This document shows positions 1 through 8,419 of a DNA stretch of 64,000 nt, in pieces; the first letter of the stretch is position 1; each line of letters opens with the position of its first letter. Below the pieces are notes generated by a model. It was not told where the DNA came from and searched no databases. It saw nothing but the letters and a program-made list of their open reading frames with translations. The position numbers and the translations under genes are program-made. The DNA comes from Synechocystis sp. PCC 6714 (lineage in GTDB: Bacteria > Cyanobacteriota > Cyanobacteriia > Cyanobacteriales > Microcystaceae), in contig NZ_CP007542.1 in the NCBI RefSeq assembly GCF_000478825.2, positions 2,356,001 through 2,420,000 of the forward strand, written 5' to 3'.

Positions 1-174
1 CAACAAAAAGGCAAAAACCTGATGACGGGGTAAAAAAGCATAGGGATCTTCCAAGGCAAAGATGGATAACTGCGATCTCCTTAATAACTTTTCAGTTGGT
101 GTGCCGATTTTGTCAAGGTAGTTAACAAAAGGCTGAAGATTACAAGCCCGGATGAGCGGAATGGCACGCACCAT
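1..174 (-). CDS. AraC-family transcriptional regulator, N-terminal fragment (continues beyond window)
   Basis: Reading the minus strand from the ATG at 172-174 gives 58 codons open to the window edge. The peptide begins MVRAIPLIRACNLQPF and continues with phrases such as NYLDKIGTPTEKLL, FALEDPYAF and LPRHQVFAFLL. This matches the conserved start of the ligand-binding N-terminal domain found in AraC regulators of the 'arabinose-binding-like' group. The DNA-binding HTH domain would lie outside the window, so it cannot be confirmed. The gene is divergent from the secreted-protein cluster starting at 381. The 206-bp gap between them is AT-rich and is a natural place for an operator. Inference: it may control that cluster. 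Confidence 0.7.
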   Translation of the reverse strand, partial: MVRAIPLIRACNLQPFVNYLDKIGTPTEKLLRRSQLSIFALEDPYAFLPRHQVFAFLL

Positions 175-380
175 AAATAAAAATTAAGTATTTTCCCCGA
201 TGGTAACTTGGCACGAAATGGCAAGCAAGGGCCATTATTGTTCTGTATCCTTACCTAAATCCTTTGTCCACTTAAGTACTTGGCCATAATTCTGCAAATC
301 GAAAATATTAAGTTTTTTAGTAATTTTTATTTTATCTGGATTGATTCGTACAAATAAACTTGCGCTGTTCGTAAATAGTT
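175..380. promoter_or_regulatory. Divergent intergenic region between AraC-type gene and secreted-protein cluster
   Basis: This 206-bp AT-rich region separates two divergent genes and must hold both promoters. I see no clear long inverted repeat and no obvious riboswitch. The assignment rests on gene arrangement only. Confidence 0.35.
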
Positions 381-869
381 ATGCAATCGCTAAAACATGA
401 AGTCAGAAAAGTGGGCTCCCTCAGCCTCTTTTTCTTTATTGGTTACGGATATATTCTCATTCTAATGAAGCTTTTGCTCAAAGAGTTCTCTGTCGATGTC
501 AATATTTTTGCCAAGGTTGTGATTTATTCAATAATTTCAGCTAAATCGGTGGCCATTATGGACATGACTCCTTGGATGAATCGTTTTTCAGAATATCCCC
601 GTTATCTTCAAGTTCTTTACAAAACTTCCATTTATACCCTTGCTGTTTTTCTCTTGAATTTAATTGAGAATATTTTCCATGCTTATCACCAAACCAAAGC
701 CTTAAATTCTGCGTTTATGCTATTTTTGGAGACCCGTAGCTTTAGCCGCTTTTTGGCTATTCTTCTGTGTGTTTCAATTATATTTTTAATTCATAATATT
801 TTTCAGGAATTTGACCGATATTTAGGGAAGGATAACCTAAGCAAATTTTTCCTTAAGCCACCCCAGTAA
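381..869 (+). CDS. Small integral membrane protein, unknown function
   Basis: The 162-residue protein has about four hydrophobic segments, near residues 12-32, 42-60, 78-95 and 122-142, with a charged C-terminal tail. I do not recognise the family. It lacks the cysteine or histidine motifs of an enzyme. It is the first rightward gene after the divergent AraC-type regulator and lies 22 bp upstream of the DUF1254/DUF1214 gene, so the two are probably co-transcribed. It could be an accessory membrane partner of the secreted proteins downstream, but nothing in the sequence proves this. Base composition is AT-rich like the rest of this cluster. Confidence 0.6.
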   Translation: MQSLKHEVRKVGSLSLFFFIGYGYILILMKLLLKEFSVDVNIFAKVVIYSIISAKSVAIMDMTPWMNRFSEYPRYLQVLYKTSIYTLAVFLLNLIENIFHAYHQTKALNSAFMLFLETRSFSRFLAILLCVSIIFLIHNIFQEFDRYLGKDNLSKFFLKPPQ

Positions 870-891
870 TTTTCAAATTCTAAATAAGAGA

Positions 892-2463
892 ATGGCAATT
901 ACTTCTCATATTTTCAAATACTTTAAAATTATGAATCAACCAGAAAAAATTTTATTAAATTTGCTATTTTTTACCATTGCCGCTCCCCTAATCTTTGGCT
1001 ACAACCATCAAGCTAATGTCGTCAGCGCATTGCCTGAATACCCAACAAAGGAGACTGTTAACATGACTAGCATTGAGGAAACCAATAAAATTTCTACTGT
1101 GGCTAAAGCCGCTACCCTTACCCCAGAGGAAGCCCAAAAAATTGCCATTCAAGCCTATACCTATGGTTATTCCCTCGTTACAACTGAAATTACTCGCCTG
1201 GCCTTCACAAACACCACTAAGCCTAACCCCGCAACTCTGCAAGCTCCGTTAAATCAAATCGTCAATCAGCCTGCCTATCCCCCCGCAACCTATAAAGGGG
1301 TAACAGCTCCAAATGCAGACACCCTGTATTCGGTTGGATTTATAGATGTCAGCCAAGAACCAATGGTGTTCTCCTATCCTGACATGGGAAAACGATTTTT
1401 TCTGTTTCCCATCTACGATGCATGGACTAATGTGATTAGTGTGCCAGGCTCTCGAACCACCGGTGGTCAAGCCCAAACCCTCCTTATTACAGGGCCCTCT
1501 TGGCGTGGAGAAGTTCCCTTTGGAATGACCCAGGTTAAATCTCCCACTAATAACCTCTTCATCATTGGCAGGGTTTATGCTGACGGGACGGCCTCTGATT
1601 TTGCCAAAGTTCATGGATTACAAAAAGAATTTAACTTAGTTCCCCTTAGTCAACACGGAAAATCCTACACTCCACCGACAGGCAAAACCGGGGGACCTTA
1701 TACGCCTAAAGACATTGTTCGAGATCTAATTCTCAACATGAGCCCTCCTGAATATTTCAACTTAATGGCAAAGCAGATGGCGATCGACCCTCCTACTTTA
1801 CCCAGGGACCAAGCCGTAGTCGAAAAAATGGCTAAATTGGGCATTGTTCCAGGGCAACCCTTTAGGTTTGATCAACTCGATCCCAAAGTTCAAGAAGCAT
1901 TAACCGGTGTGGGGGAAACTGTTTTAGAAAGCTTAGAAGCTTGGCAAAAAACCGGCGGAAAAATAATTAATGGTTGGTCAATTCCAGGGGCTGCCGGAAG
2001 TTATAGCACTGATTATCTTGCCCGTGCGGCTATCTCTGCCTTTGGGTGGGGGGCTAACCTTCCTCAAGATGCTGTCTATCCCACGGCAAAAGTTGATGGA
2101 ACGGGTCAATCTTTAGTAGGAAATAATGTTTATAAAATGCATTTTAAAAAGGGAGAAACACCGCCCGTTGACGGATTTTGGTCAATTACTATGTATGATG
2201 AGGAGTTTTATTTTTATCCTAACCCCCTTAATAAATTGACCCTCAGTCCACGAGACAACTTACAGTACAATACCGATGGCTCATTGGATCTTTATTTTTC
2301 CCATCAGCAACCCCAGGGAGTACCTGAGTCGAATTGGCTACCGGCTCCCCAAGAAAAGTTTATTTTGATGATGCGTCTTTACTGGCCAAAAGAAAACCCT
2401 CCCTCTATCCTTCCCCCTAACAATCCATCTTGGAATCCCCCTGGCATTGAACAAATAAAATAG
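892..2463 (+). CDS. Secreted DUF1254/DUF1214 domain protein
   Basis: The 523-residue protein starts with a basic stretch and a hydrophobic segment (residues about 20-37) that looks like a signal peptide or anchor. A second start at 931 (residue 14) would give a more compact signal. Residues about 85-220 match DUF1254, with the typical run AYTYGYSLVTTE and, further on, PNADTLYS. Residues about 410-510 match DUF1214, ending with FILMMRLYWPKE before a proline-rich tail. Such proteins are widespread and periplasmic or outer-membrane-associated, and their biochemical activity is unknown. It lies between a small membrane protein and a coiled-coil protein with barrel-like C-terminus, all on the same strand. 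No truncation is seen. Confidence 0.85.
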   Translation: MAITSHIFKYFKIMNQPEKILLNLLFFTIAAPLIFGYNHQANVVSALPEYPTKETVNMTSIEETNKISTVAKAATLTPEEAQKIAIQAYTYGYSLVTTEITRLAFTNTTKPNPATLQAPLNQIVNQPAYPPATYKGVTAPNADTLYSVGFIDVSQEPMVFSYPDMGKRFFLFPIYDAWTNVISVPGSRTTGGQAQTLLITGPSWRGEVPFGMTQVKSPTNNLFIIGRVYADGTASDFAKVHGLQKEFNLVPLSQHGKSYTPPTGKTGGPYTPKDIVRDLILNMSPPEYFNLMAKQMAIDPPTLPRDQAVVEKMAKLGIVPGQPFRFDQLDPKVQEALTGVGETVLESLEAWQKTGGKIINGWSIPGAAGSYSTDYLARAAISAFGWGANLPQDAVYPTAKVDGTGQSLVGNNVYKMHFKKGETPPVDGFWSITMYDEEFYFYPNPLNKLTLSPRDNLQYNTDGSLDLYFSHQQPQGVPESNWLPAPQEKFILMMRLYWPKENPPSILPPNNPSWNPPGIEQIK

Positions 2464-2547
2464 CAAAATTTTTCTCCTAATAATGCCAAAAATTAGGAAA
2501 GAATAATTCCTTAATTAATAAATCCAAACTGAGGAAGAGTATTCTTC

Positions 2548-4359
2548 ATGCAGAAAATAAAATCAGCCATAGCTATACAGGTACTAATAACTACCGCGAG
2601 TGTGCTTTTGCCTGCAAACTCGATGGCCAGTTCCATTTCTCTTCCTTCCCCGGTGATAGCGGAAAAAGTCACTAATCCATGCGATAAAAGTCTGCCGAAT
2701 CCCTATCCATTTACATCGGCTGAACACTATTCCAAACGAGAAGAAAGCCAGCTATTATTAACTGCTCCGACTAGTGCCTGTGCCTCCGATCTCGAAATTC
2801 CACCTGCAACAACAAATATTTTAATTTCTCAAGCAATTGTCCCTTCTCCTGAATCTATTCCTTTGTCTCCTGAATTAGGCGAATCCTTACAAATTGAAAC
2901 CCCAGAAGATGTTAATCGCTGGCGGTTTACCTTTCAACCCTATGTCACCATTCCGGTGAGCACCTACGGTAGTGCCACGGTCAAAGGGGAGACCGTTAAC
3001 TACAGCCTGGGATTAGGTACACTATTGGAATCCCTCAAAGCAACTGCCAGTGGTCGAGTGGAAGCGTGGAATGGGAACTGGGGATTTATTATTGATGGCT
3101 ATTATGCCAATTTAGGGGCTGTGAATGGCATTGGACGAGTCAATACACGCACGCCAAGCCTATTTAATACAGTGGATTATCTCCTGAGCCGGGGGATTAA
3201 TACGAATTTAGAACAATTTGCGAATCAACTCAGTCAAGATATTCAGGCACTTAGAGAAGCAAAAGAGCTTAAAAGCGTTGAGATCGAGATAAAATTAGAC
3301 ACCCTAGAGGAAAATGTCCAAGCCCTTAAGGATACCCTAAGGCAGGATCTACAGTCATTGCAAGATGTAGCAGAAAATATTAATAGCTTACGAGAAGAAT
3401 TAGCTGGCAAAAAACAGAACCTAGAAACTTTGACTGCTAAAATTGATGATTTACAAGGGTTACGGGAGTCAGGCTTTGAGCTAGAACCAGATCAAAAAAT
3501 AAAAGCGGCAATCGCCATTAATAGTGCCATTGCTAATAATCAGAATAAACTTCAAGATCTACAGGCTAAATTTACTAAATTTAATAGCTTACGTAATCCT
3601 CCCGATCTAGCCCCCATCCGTGAAAATCTACAACAAATTAAGCAAACATTACAGGAAACCCAGCAAAAAGTTGAAGAATTACGGAAAATAAAGGATAGCG
3701 AACCTTTGCAACAATTACAAGCGGCTATCCAAGAAAAGCAAGCCGAAGTTACCCAGACCTTAGAAAAACTGAAAACGGTTAAAGAATTTGTTGAAAATCG
3801 AGACCCGCAACAGATTAGCAACGATATCACGAGCAATCTAGATTTTAGTCAAGGAATCTACGACTTTGCCTTGACCTATAATTTTGGCGATACACCACCT
3901 ACCAGTTTACCCAAAGAAGCATCGGGTAAACCCTTCCCAAGACTATGGTTTCAGCCAATTCTGGGGACTCGCCTTAATAGCCTCAATTTAGAGCTAGAAA
4001 ACACCATTAATTACAAAATTTCCAGTAGTTTAATTAACATTGAAGGAACAGCACAAAATACCTATCAAGCCAGTAAATTATGGTTTGAACCCCTGCTGGG
4101 GGCAAAGGCAGGAATTCAACTATCAGATCCGATTACCCTTTGGTTGCGGGGGGATTACTCTGGTTTTGGTTTGGCCGGTGACACCAATTACAGTTGGAAT
4201 TTAATCTTTGGCATGGATTGGTGGGTTCGGGAAAATATTTCTTTACAATTAGGCTATCGTTTTTACGAAATTAATTACCAAAATGGTAGCGGCAGTGATG
4301 CCTTTGGTTTTTCAGAATTATTTAATGGCCCCTTTGTTTCCGCCAGTTTCCATTTTTGA
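2548..4359 (+). CDS. Secreted protein with long coiled coil and beta-barrel-like C-terminus
   Basis: A GAGG ribosome-binding site stands before the ATG. Residues 1-27 form a signal peptide ending near NSMA. Residues about 110-200 are beta-rich (alternating aromatic and polar residues, e.g. WRFTFQPYVTIPVS). Residues about 215-430 are a long heptad-type coiled coil rich in Leu, Glu, Gln and Lys. Residues about 440-603 are again beta-rich and end in SASFHF, a terminal aromatic of the kind used by the BAM machinery. Taken together this suggests an outer-membrane barrel interrupted by a periplasmic or surface coiled coil. Its stop overlaps an in-frame TTG of the next gene. I know no characterised homologue, so function is open. 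Confidence 0.7.
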   Translation: MQKIKSAIAIQVLITTASVLLPANSMASSISLPSPVIAEKVTNPCDKSLPNPYPFTSAEHYSKREESQLLLTAPTSACASDLEIPPATTNILISQAIVPSPESIPLSPELGESLQIETPEDVNRWRFTFQPYVTIPVSTYGSATVKGETVNYSLGLGTLLESLKATASGRVEAWNGNWGFIIDGYYANLGAVNGIGRVNTRTPSLFNTVDYLLSRGINTNLEQFANQLSQDIQALREAKELKSVEIEIKLDTLEENVQALKDTLRQDLQSLQDVAENINSLREELAGKKQNLETLTAKIDDLQGLRESGFELEPDQKIKAAIAINSAIANNQNKLQDLQAKFTKFNSLRNPPDLAPIRENLQQIKQTLQETQQKVEELRKIKDSEPLQQLQAAIQEKQAEVTQTLEKLKTVKEFVENRDPQQISNDITSNLDFSQGIYDFALTYNFGDTPPTSLPKEASGKPFPRLWFQPILGTRLNSLNLELENTINYKISSSLINIEGTAQNTYQASKLWFEPLLGAKAGIQLSDPITLWLRGDYSGFGLAGDTNYSWNLIFGMDWWVRENISLQLGYRFYEINYQNGSGSDAFGFSELFNGPFVSASFHF

Positions 4360-4433
4360 TTATTCCTCTCTGGCTACCCATATCAACTACCATAAAACTT
4401 AAAACAAATTCTAGTCATCTATTGGCAACTAAA

Positions 4434-6095
4434 ATGCTTAAAACTCAGAATTTACGATATCCTATCTCTAAAATAAGCTCTTTTTTATTAGGAATTGGAA
4501 TTGCTTGTTTGACGATAATACCTGTTAAGGCTGCCGAGGAACTGTTTTTTATCTACAGTCCTGTAAATTTTTCCGTGGAAATTAGCTCATTAGAACTATT
4601 TGCCAAGGAAGGAAAAGTTAATAAAAATCTCGAATTTTATCTTCAGTTTGTCACCCCCGAACAAAAAGCGGCTTTCCGAGAAGTCCTGACCAAAAAGATT
4701 GATTTACCACCAGTGGTAATATCACGTTTTTTTAACACAAGTATTGGTGAAGATATTCTGACACGGCTGGGTAAAGGAATTACAATTCAAGGGGGAAGTA
4801 ATGGCAAATATGCCCTCCGGGCCGCCCTTGTGCAAGCGGCATTTGATCCTGAGGGTTTTACTTTGATCAATGTGCTGAAAAAGTTACCAACCAATATGGA
4901 GTTTCAGGGGCCACTATTGTTGGGATTTGCCCAAGAGTCTCAAAAATTTATCTTAGCAACCGAAACTCTGATCAAAGAACTTCGCCAGCTTACGCTTGAG
5001 GAGGCTACCACCGATCGCCCCGTAGACTATTCTCAGTTAACGGATATGCGTCAAGTCGGCCCCCATAAATTTACTAAAGAGGTTTGGAATTTAACAGATA
5101 CAAGCCGAAATCGCTCCTTTTATGTGGATGTTTATGTGCCCCAATCTGTTGATGCAGAAATGCCGGTGGTGGTATTCTCCCATGGGTTAGCGTCCCGTCC
5201 CGAAGACTATGGCCAAGCTTTAGAGCGTTTAGCCTCCTACGGTTTTTTAGTAGCGGCTCCCCAACATCCTGGTAGTGATAGCATTTGGGCTAAAGAAGTG
5301 TTAGAAGGCTATCACCAAGATGCCTTTGACCTCAATGATTTTATTAACCGCCCTAAAGATATTAGCTTTGTTATTGATGAATTAGAACGGCGGAATGCGA
5401 CTCAATTTCAAAACAGGTTAAATTTACAAAATGTGGGCATGGGCGGCCATTCTTTCGGAGGCTATACGGCCCTGGCGATCGCCGGTGCAGAAATTGATTT
5501 CGAGAATCTAAAACAGGAGTGTGAGCGAGCCTATAGCGGTGTTAATGTTGCCCTTCTATTACAATGTCGTGCTGTAGATTTACCTCAGCAAACCTACAAT
5601 TTTCGAGATAATCGAGTTAAAGCAGTGTTTGCCGCCAATCCTGTCAATCGCGCCATTTTTGGACCCAAGGGACTGGGTAAAATTACCATTCCCATTATGT
5701 TCGGTTCGGGAAGTTATGATCCTGCCGCTCCGCCGGCCCTAGAACAAGCCGCATCTTTTACCTGGTTAGGAAGTTCCCAGAAATACTGGGCAATGGTGGA
5801 AGGGCAAGCCCATGTTAATTTTTCGGAATTGGATGCAGGTCTGAGTAAAAGTATTGAAACTGTGACTCAATTGACCTTACCCAGTCAAGATTTAATCACT
5901 GATTACACGGCGGCTATTGAGATTCCTTTTTTCGAAATTTATATTAACCAAAATGAAAAATTTCGTCCCTATTTACAATCTGCCTATGCGGAATATTTAA
6001 GCCAGGGAAAAGAGTTTAAGCTGGATTTGATTAGTCAAGCTTCTGTTCCAAAGTTGATTGATGCCATTGAAAAATTTAAGCGAGAACACCCGTAA
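4434..6095 (+). CDS. Secreted alpha/beta hydrolase with N-terminal DUF1400 domain
   Basis: I chose the ATG at 4434 because it gives a clean signal peptide (MLKTQNLRYPIS, hydrophobic core, cleavage near VKA-AEE). The frame is open to a TTG at 4356 that overlaps the upstream stop. After the signal peptide comes a DUF1400 region of roughly 120 residues, typical of cyanobacterial predicted lipases. The hydrolase fold follows, with FSHGLASRPEDY as oxyanion-loop region, the nucleophile elbow GHSFGGY (Ser codon at 5451-5453) and a likely catalytic His in GQAHVNF (5811-5813). It resembles the 'predicted dienelactone hydrolase' group, and substrates are unknown. It closes the rightward secreted-protein run. 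The first HIP1 octamer of the window lies inside it (5475-5482). Confidence 0.85.
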   Translation: MLKTQNLRYPISKISSFLLGIGIACLTIIPVKAAEELFFIYSPVNFSVEISSLELFAKEGKVNKNLEFYLQFVTPEQKAAFREVLTKKIDLPPVVISRFFNTSIGEDILTRLGKGITIQGGSNGKYALRAALVQAAFDPEGFTLINVLKKLPTNMEFQGPLLLGFAQESQKFILATETLIKELRQLTLEEATTDRPVDYSQLTDMRQVGPHKFTKEVWNLTDTSRNRSFYVDVYVPQSVDAEMPVVVFSHGLASRPEDYGQALERLASYGFLVAAPQHPGSDSIWAKEVLEGYHQDAFDLNDFINRPKDISFVIDELERRNATQFQNRLNLQNVGMGGHSFGGYTALAIAGAEIDFENLKQECERAYSGVNVALLLQCRAVDLPQQTYNFRDNRVKAVFAANPVNRAIFGPKGLGKITIPIMFGSGSYDPAAPPALEQAASFTWLGSSQKYWAMVEGQAHVNFSELDAGLSKSIETVTQLTLPSQDLITDYTAAIEIPFFEIYINQNEKFRPYLQSAYAEYLSQGKEFKLDLISQASVPKLIDAIEKFKREHP

Positions 6096-6161
6096 CTTTA
6101 GTGGAAAAAGTAGTTTTGGGTAAATTAATAATACAAAAGGAATCGATACCTCGAATACGTA

Positions 6162-6393
6162 CGGGACGAGTCAAGAAAGTGCTTTAACGACGGTATGCCG
6201 GCCCTGGAAGCGGCTAAGCGCATTGAGTTTGACCCCTATGGTGAGTGGCGTGCCCCTGCCGTCTGTATATGAATGTGGAGCGGGCTTAGCGCGAGTTTCG
6301 CAATGAACCCGCCGATGAGCCTTGGGATACTCCCGCCACCTTCGACGCTATCTATCAAGTTGCTAAGGCCAAAGGCATTGAAGTTGAATATTA
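6162..6393 (+). pseudogene. Broken coding remnant of unrecognised protein
   Basis: The frame starting around 6162 reads CFNDGMPALEAAKRIEFD, then PYGEWRAPAV, and ends at a TGA near 6272. A second frame beginning about 6280 continues in a similar composition (REFRNEPADEPWDTP, then FDAIYQVAKAKGIEVEY) to a TAA at 6391-6393. At least one frameshift and an in-frame TAG near 6284 separate the two parts. Codon use is GC-richer than the flanks and protein-like, so this looks like a decayed gene rather than random sequence. I do not recognise the parent family. Confidence 0.45.
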
Positions 6394-6553
6394 AGAAAAT
6401 TTTCCGGTAAATCACGAGTTACATAGCAAAAAGCGGGCTTCTTAGGACATTTTCAATTTTAAAACTCCTATTTCGGCAAAGTTTTTAGTGATTATTCATC
6501 CTAACTGTCCTAGTCTTTGCTACAACAGCTTACCTATCACTCCAGAGAAGCCG

Positions 6554-6802
6554 ATGATGCCAACCGCGGAAAATCGACATGACCATGGTTTAGCGACGAT
6601 GCGGACAGGTCCCAGTATTGACGCGGCCCTAGAGAATTTGGCAGTATCTAGCCCAGATTTGGCTCGCTGTCTGGCGGAGTTTCCTTTTGCCGATATTTAC
6701 CCCCGTTCTGGACTGTTTGCCTTCCCACCAACCACCCCAAATTTTCTATCCGAATCTTGCGCCAAAACGGTTTTCAAGTGCGTAATGTCAACGGGGGAAT
6801 AA
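6554..6802 (+). pseudogene. Truncated carboxymuconolactone-decarboxylase-like fragment
   Basis: From the ATG at 6554 the peptide contains NRHDHGLATMR, then DAALENLAVSSPDLARCLAEF and FADIYPRSGL. This matches the N-terminal half of carboxymuconolactone decarboxylase / AhpD-like proteins, which normally continue with a DLKxRELATVAAL helix. Here the homology stops at SGL (about 6709) and the frame runs on with unrelated residues to a stop at 6800-6802. The catalytic half is missing, so a functional enzyme is unlikely. It is followed in another frame by a rhodanese-like tail, suggesting deletion-fusion decay. Confidence 0.5.
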
Positions 6803-6855
6803 TGGCCCATTCTGTTTTCCTCCGAGAGAAAACGGTGGCCGGAATTTTGTATTAA
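6721..6855 (+). pseudogene. Rhodanese-like C-terminal fragment
   Basis: In the frame beginning at 6721 the sequence reads RILRQNGFQVRNVNGGI, which resembles the last helix and loop of rhodanese domains (xLxxxGFxVxNVxGGI). It runs to a TAA at 6853-6855. The catalytic Cys loop is absent. It overlaps the tail of the carboxymuconolactone-decarboxylase-like fragment in a different frame. The match is short, so the call is tentative. Confidence 0.35.
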
Positions 6856-6908
6856 TTTTGATTGCTAATCCGTAAATTTCCTAGACTATCTTCTAGGATC
6901 AAACTATT

Positions 6909-7003
6909 TATAGTGGTTTCTAGTAAGACTGAGGCAGTCAAATTCACCAAAAAGCTTGTCAATAAAGACTTAAGTAGTCTCGAAATTATTTGAAATGACT
7001 ATA
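6909..7003 (+). repeat. MITE-like element, copy A (95 bp)
   Basis: The element begins TATAGTGGTTT and ends AAATGACTATA. Its body (GTAAGAC near the left, AAAGACTTAAGTAGTCTC near the right) matches copies at 15249-15343 and 33527-33622 in the same order. The length is 95 bp. It is the most diverged of the three copies. It ends 14 bp before the start codon of the SLH-domain gene, so it contributes most of that gene's promoter and leader region. Confidence 0.65.
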
Positions 7004-7017
7004 AAACTCAAAAACTT

Positions 7018-7554
7018 ATGAAATTGCCAAAACCATTTTTGTTGATGGCTTTAACGATGTCTCTGGCTGGGATGGCAAAAGTGAGCGTTGCCCATAACCA
7101 CGAACTGCTTTTAATCCAAGATGTCCAGACGATCATTGCCCAAAACACAGCCGTAACGCTTACGGATATTACTAAAAATTCCTATCAAAAGGAAATTGTC
7201 CAAGCCCAACAATTAAACGTTGTGCAAGGTTTTCCCGATGGAAGTTTCCGCCCCAACCAACCTGTCACTTGGGAACAAGCCGATTTGGTCAGCTTTTTAC
7301 GGCGGGCCCCAGAGTGGATTAAAACCAATTTAGGTCAGCCCCCAGTCTTGTCCCCCACCCAGGAGGCGATCGCCTTTACGGACATCTCAGGATTCAATCA
7401 ACAATTAACGGATCAAATGTCGGCATTTTGCCAAGTTGCTTCCCTCGTAAATGAAAAGGGGACAAAATTTGCACCCAATCAACCAGCCCATCGGGACTAT
7501 ACAGCGGCGCCCATCGTTCGTACCCTCAATTGTTTGGCTGAAGGCGCTAAGTAA
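7018..7554 (+). CDS. Small secreted S-layer-homology (SLH) domain protein
   Basis: The 178-residue protein has a signal peptide (KLPKPFLLMALTMSLAGMAKVSVA). One SLH-type module follows: DITKNSYQKEIVQAQQLNVVQGFPDGSFRPNQPVTWEQA, residues about 47-85 (the run is described here only as an SLH signature). A second, weaker module follows (DISGFNQQ, then FAPNQPAHR). In cyanobacteria SLH modules bind peptidoglycan-linked polymers and often anchor outer-membrane porins. Here no porin barrel is attached, so it may act as a free periplasmic wall-binding protein. The MITE-like copy A abuts its leader. Two more secreted small proteins follow on the same strand. Confidence 0.7.
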   Translation: MKLPKPFLLMALTMSLAGMAKVSVAHNHELLLIQDVQTIIAQNTAVTLTDITKNSYQKEIVQAQQLNVVQGFPDGSFRPNQPVTWEQADLVSFLRRAPEWIKTNLGQPPVLSPTQEAIAFTDISGFNQQLTDQMSAFCQVASLVNEKGTKFAPNQPAHRDYTAAPIVRTLNCLAEGAK

Positions 7555-7588
7555 GTCCATTTTTCCCTAGCATTAATCGTCGTTACTT

Positions 7589-8368
7589 ATGTTAAAAATT
7601 ATCTCTACCCTAACAATTTCTTTAGGAATTTTTGGCGCTTTTCCTCTCTTGGCCCAAACCCCTACTCCCCAGACCAAAGAAATCGTCAGAACCACAGATC
7701 AATTAATTGATCAAGTTTGTGATTTTATCCAGTCCCAAAAGACCTTTAGTGTGGATATGGCCATTACCTACGATGAATTATTAGAAATAGGTAGTAAGGT
7801 GCAATACAGTGCCAATCAAAAACTATTGGTGGAAAAGCCTAACCGCTTACGCTCCGACTATGTGGGGGATGAACGGGTAACTAATTTTTACTATGATGGC
7901 AAGAATTTTACCCTCCAAGCTCCCAATTTGGGTTTTTATAATACTAAACCCGCCCCTAACACATTGGATGGTGTGCTGGATCAAATTGAAAGTAAATATG
8001 GCATTACTTTACCCATGTCTAATTTATTTGCCAGTAATCCCTGTGGGGACTTAAAAGCCGAAACCGAAAGTAGCTTTTTTGTGGGTAATAATTTAGTGGG
8101 CAATGAAGAAACCTATCAAATTTTACTGCAAGGGGAAGATCGAGACTTTCAAATGTGGATCAGCCAGGGCGAGCAACCTGTGTTAAAAAAAGCCATTATT
8201 ACCTATAAAAATCTGCCTGGAGAACCTCAATATACAGTAGCGTTTTTCAACTGGAACTTTAAGCCAGAAGTACCTAGTAACGCTTTTGTTTTTACCCCAA
8301 CTAAAGACGACGTAATGGTGGAATTTATCCCCTTAGATCAACTTAGTTTGCCGCCAGAAAATCAATAA
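7589..8368 (+). CDS. Periplasmic DUF2092-family protein
   Basis: The 259-residue protein starts with a signal peptide ending near FPLLAQ. The rest has the layout of DUF2092 / LolA-like lipoprotein-carrier folds: a helix (DQLIDQVCDFIQSQKTFS) followed by an antiparallel sheet with VEKPNRLRSDY and FYYDGKNFTL. That half-barrel type often binds lipids or hydrophobic ligands in the periplasm; this is family knowledge, and no ligand can be read from the sequence. It lies 34 bp after the SLH gene and 51 bp before the Arg/Gln-rich protein, all rightward, so a small transcription unit is likely. Confidence 0.7.
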   Translation: MLKIISTLTISLGIFGAFPLLAQTPTPQTKEIVRTTDQLIDQVCDFIQSQKTFSVDMAITYDELLEIGSKVQYSANQKLLVEKPNRLRSDYVGDERVTNFYYDGKNFTLQAPNLGFYNTKPAPNTLDGVLDQIESKYGITLPMSNLFASNPCGDLKAETESSFFVGNNLVGNEETYQILLQGEDRDFQMWISQGEQPVLKKAIITYKNLPGEPQYTVAFFNWNFKPEVPSNAFVFTPTKDDVMVEFIPLDQLSLPPENQ

Positions 8369-8419
8369 TTTTAGGACTAAATAGTTCACGTCATTCCATT
8401 AACAATTAGGGGCTTTTCT

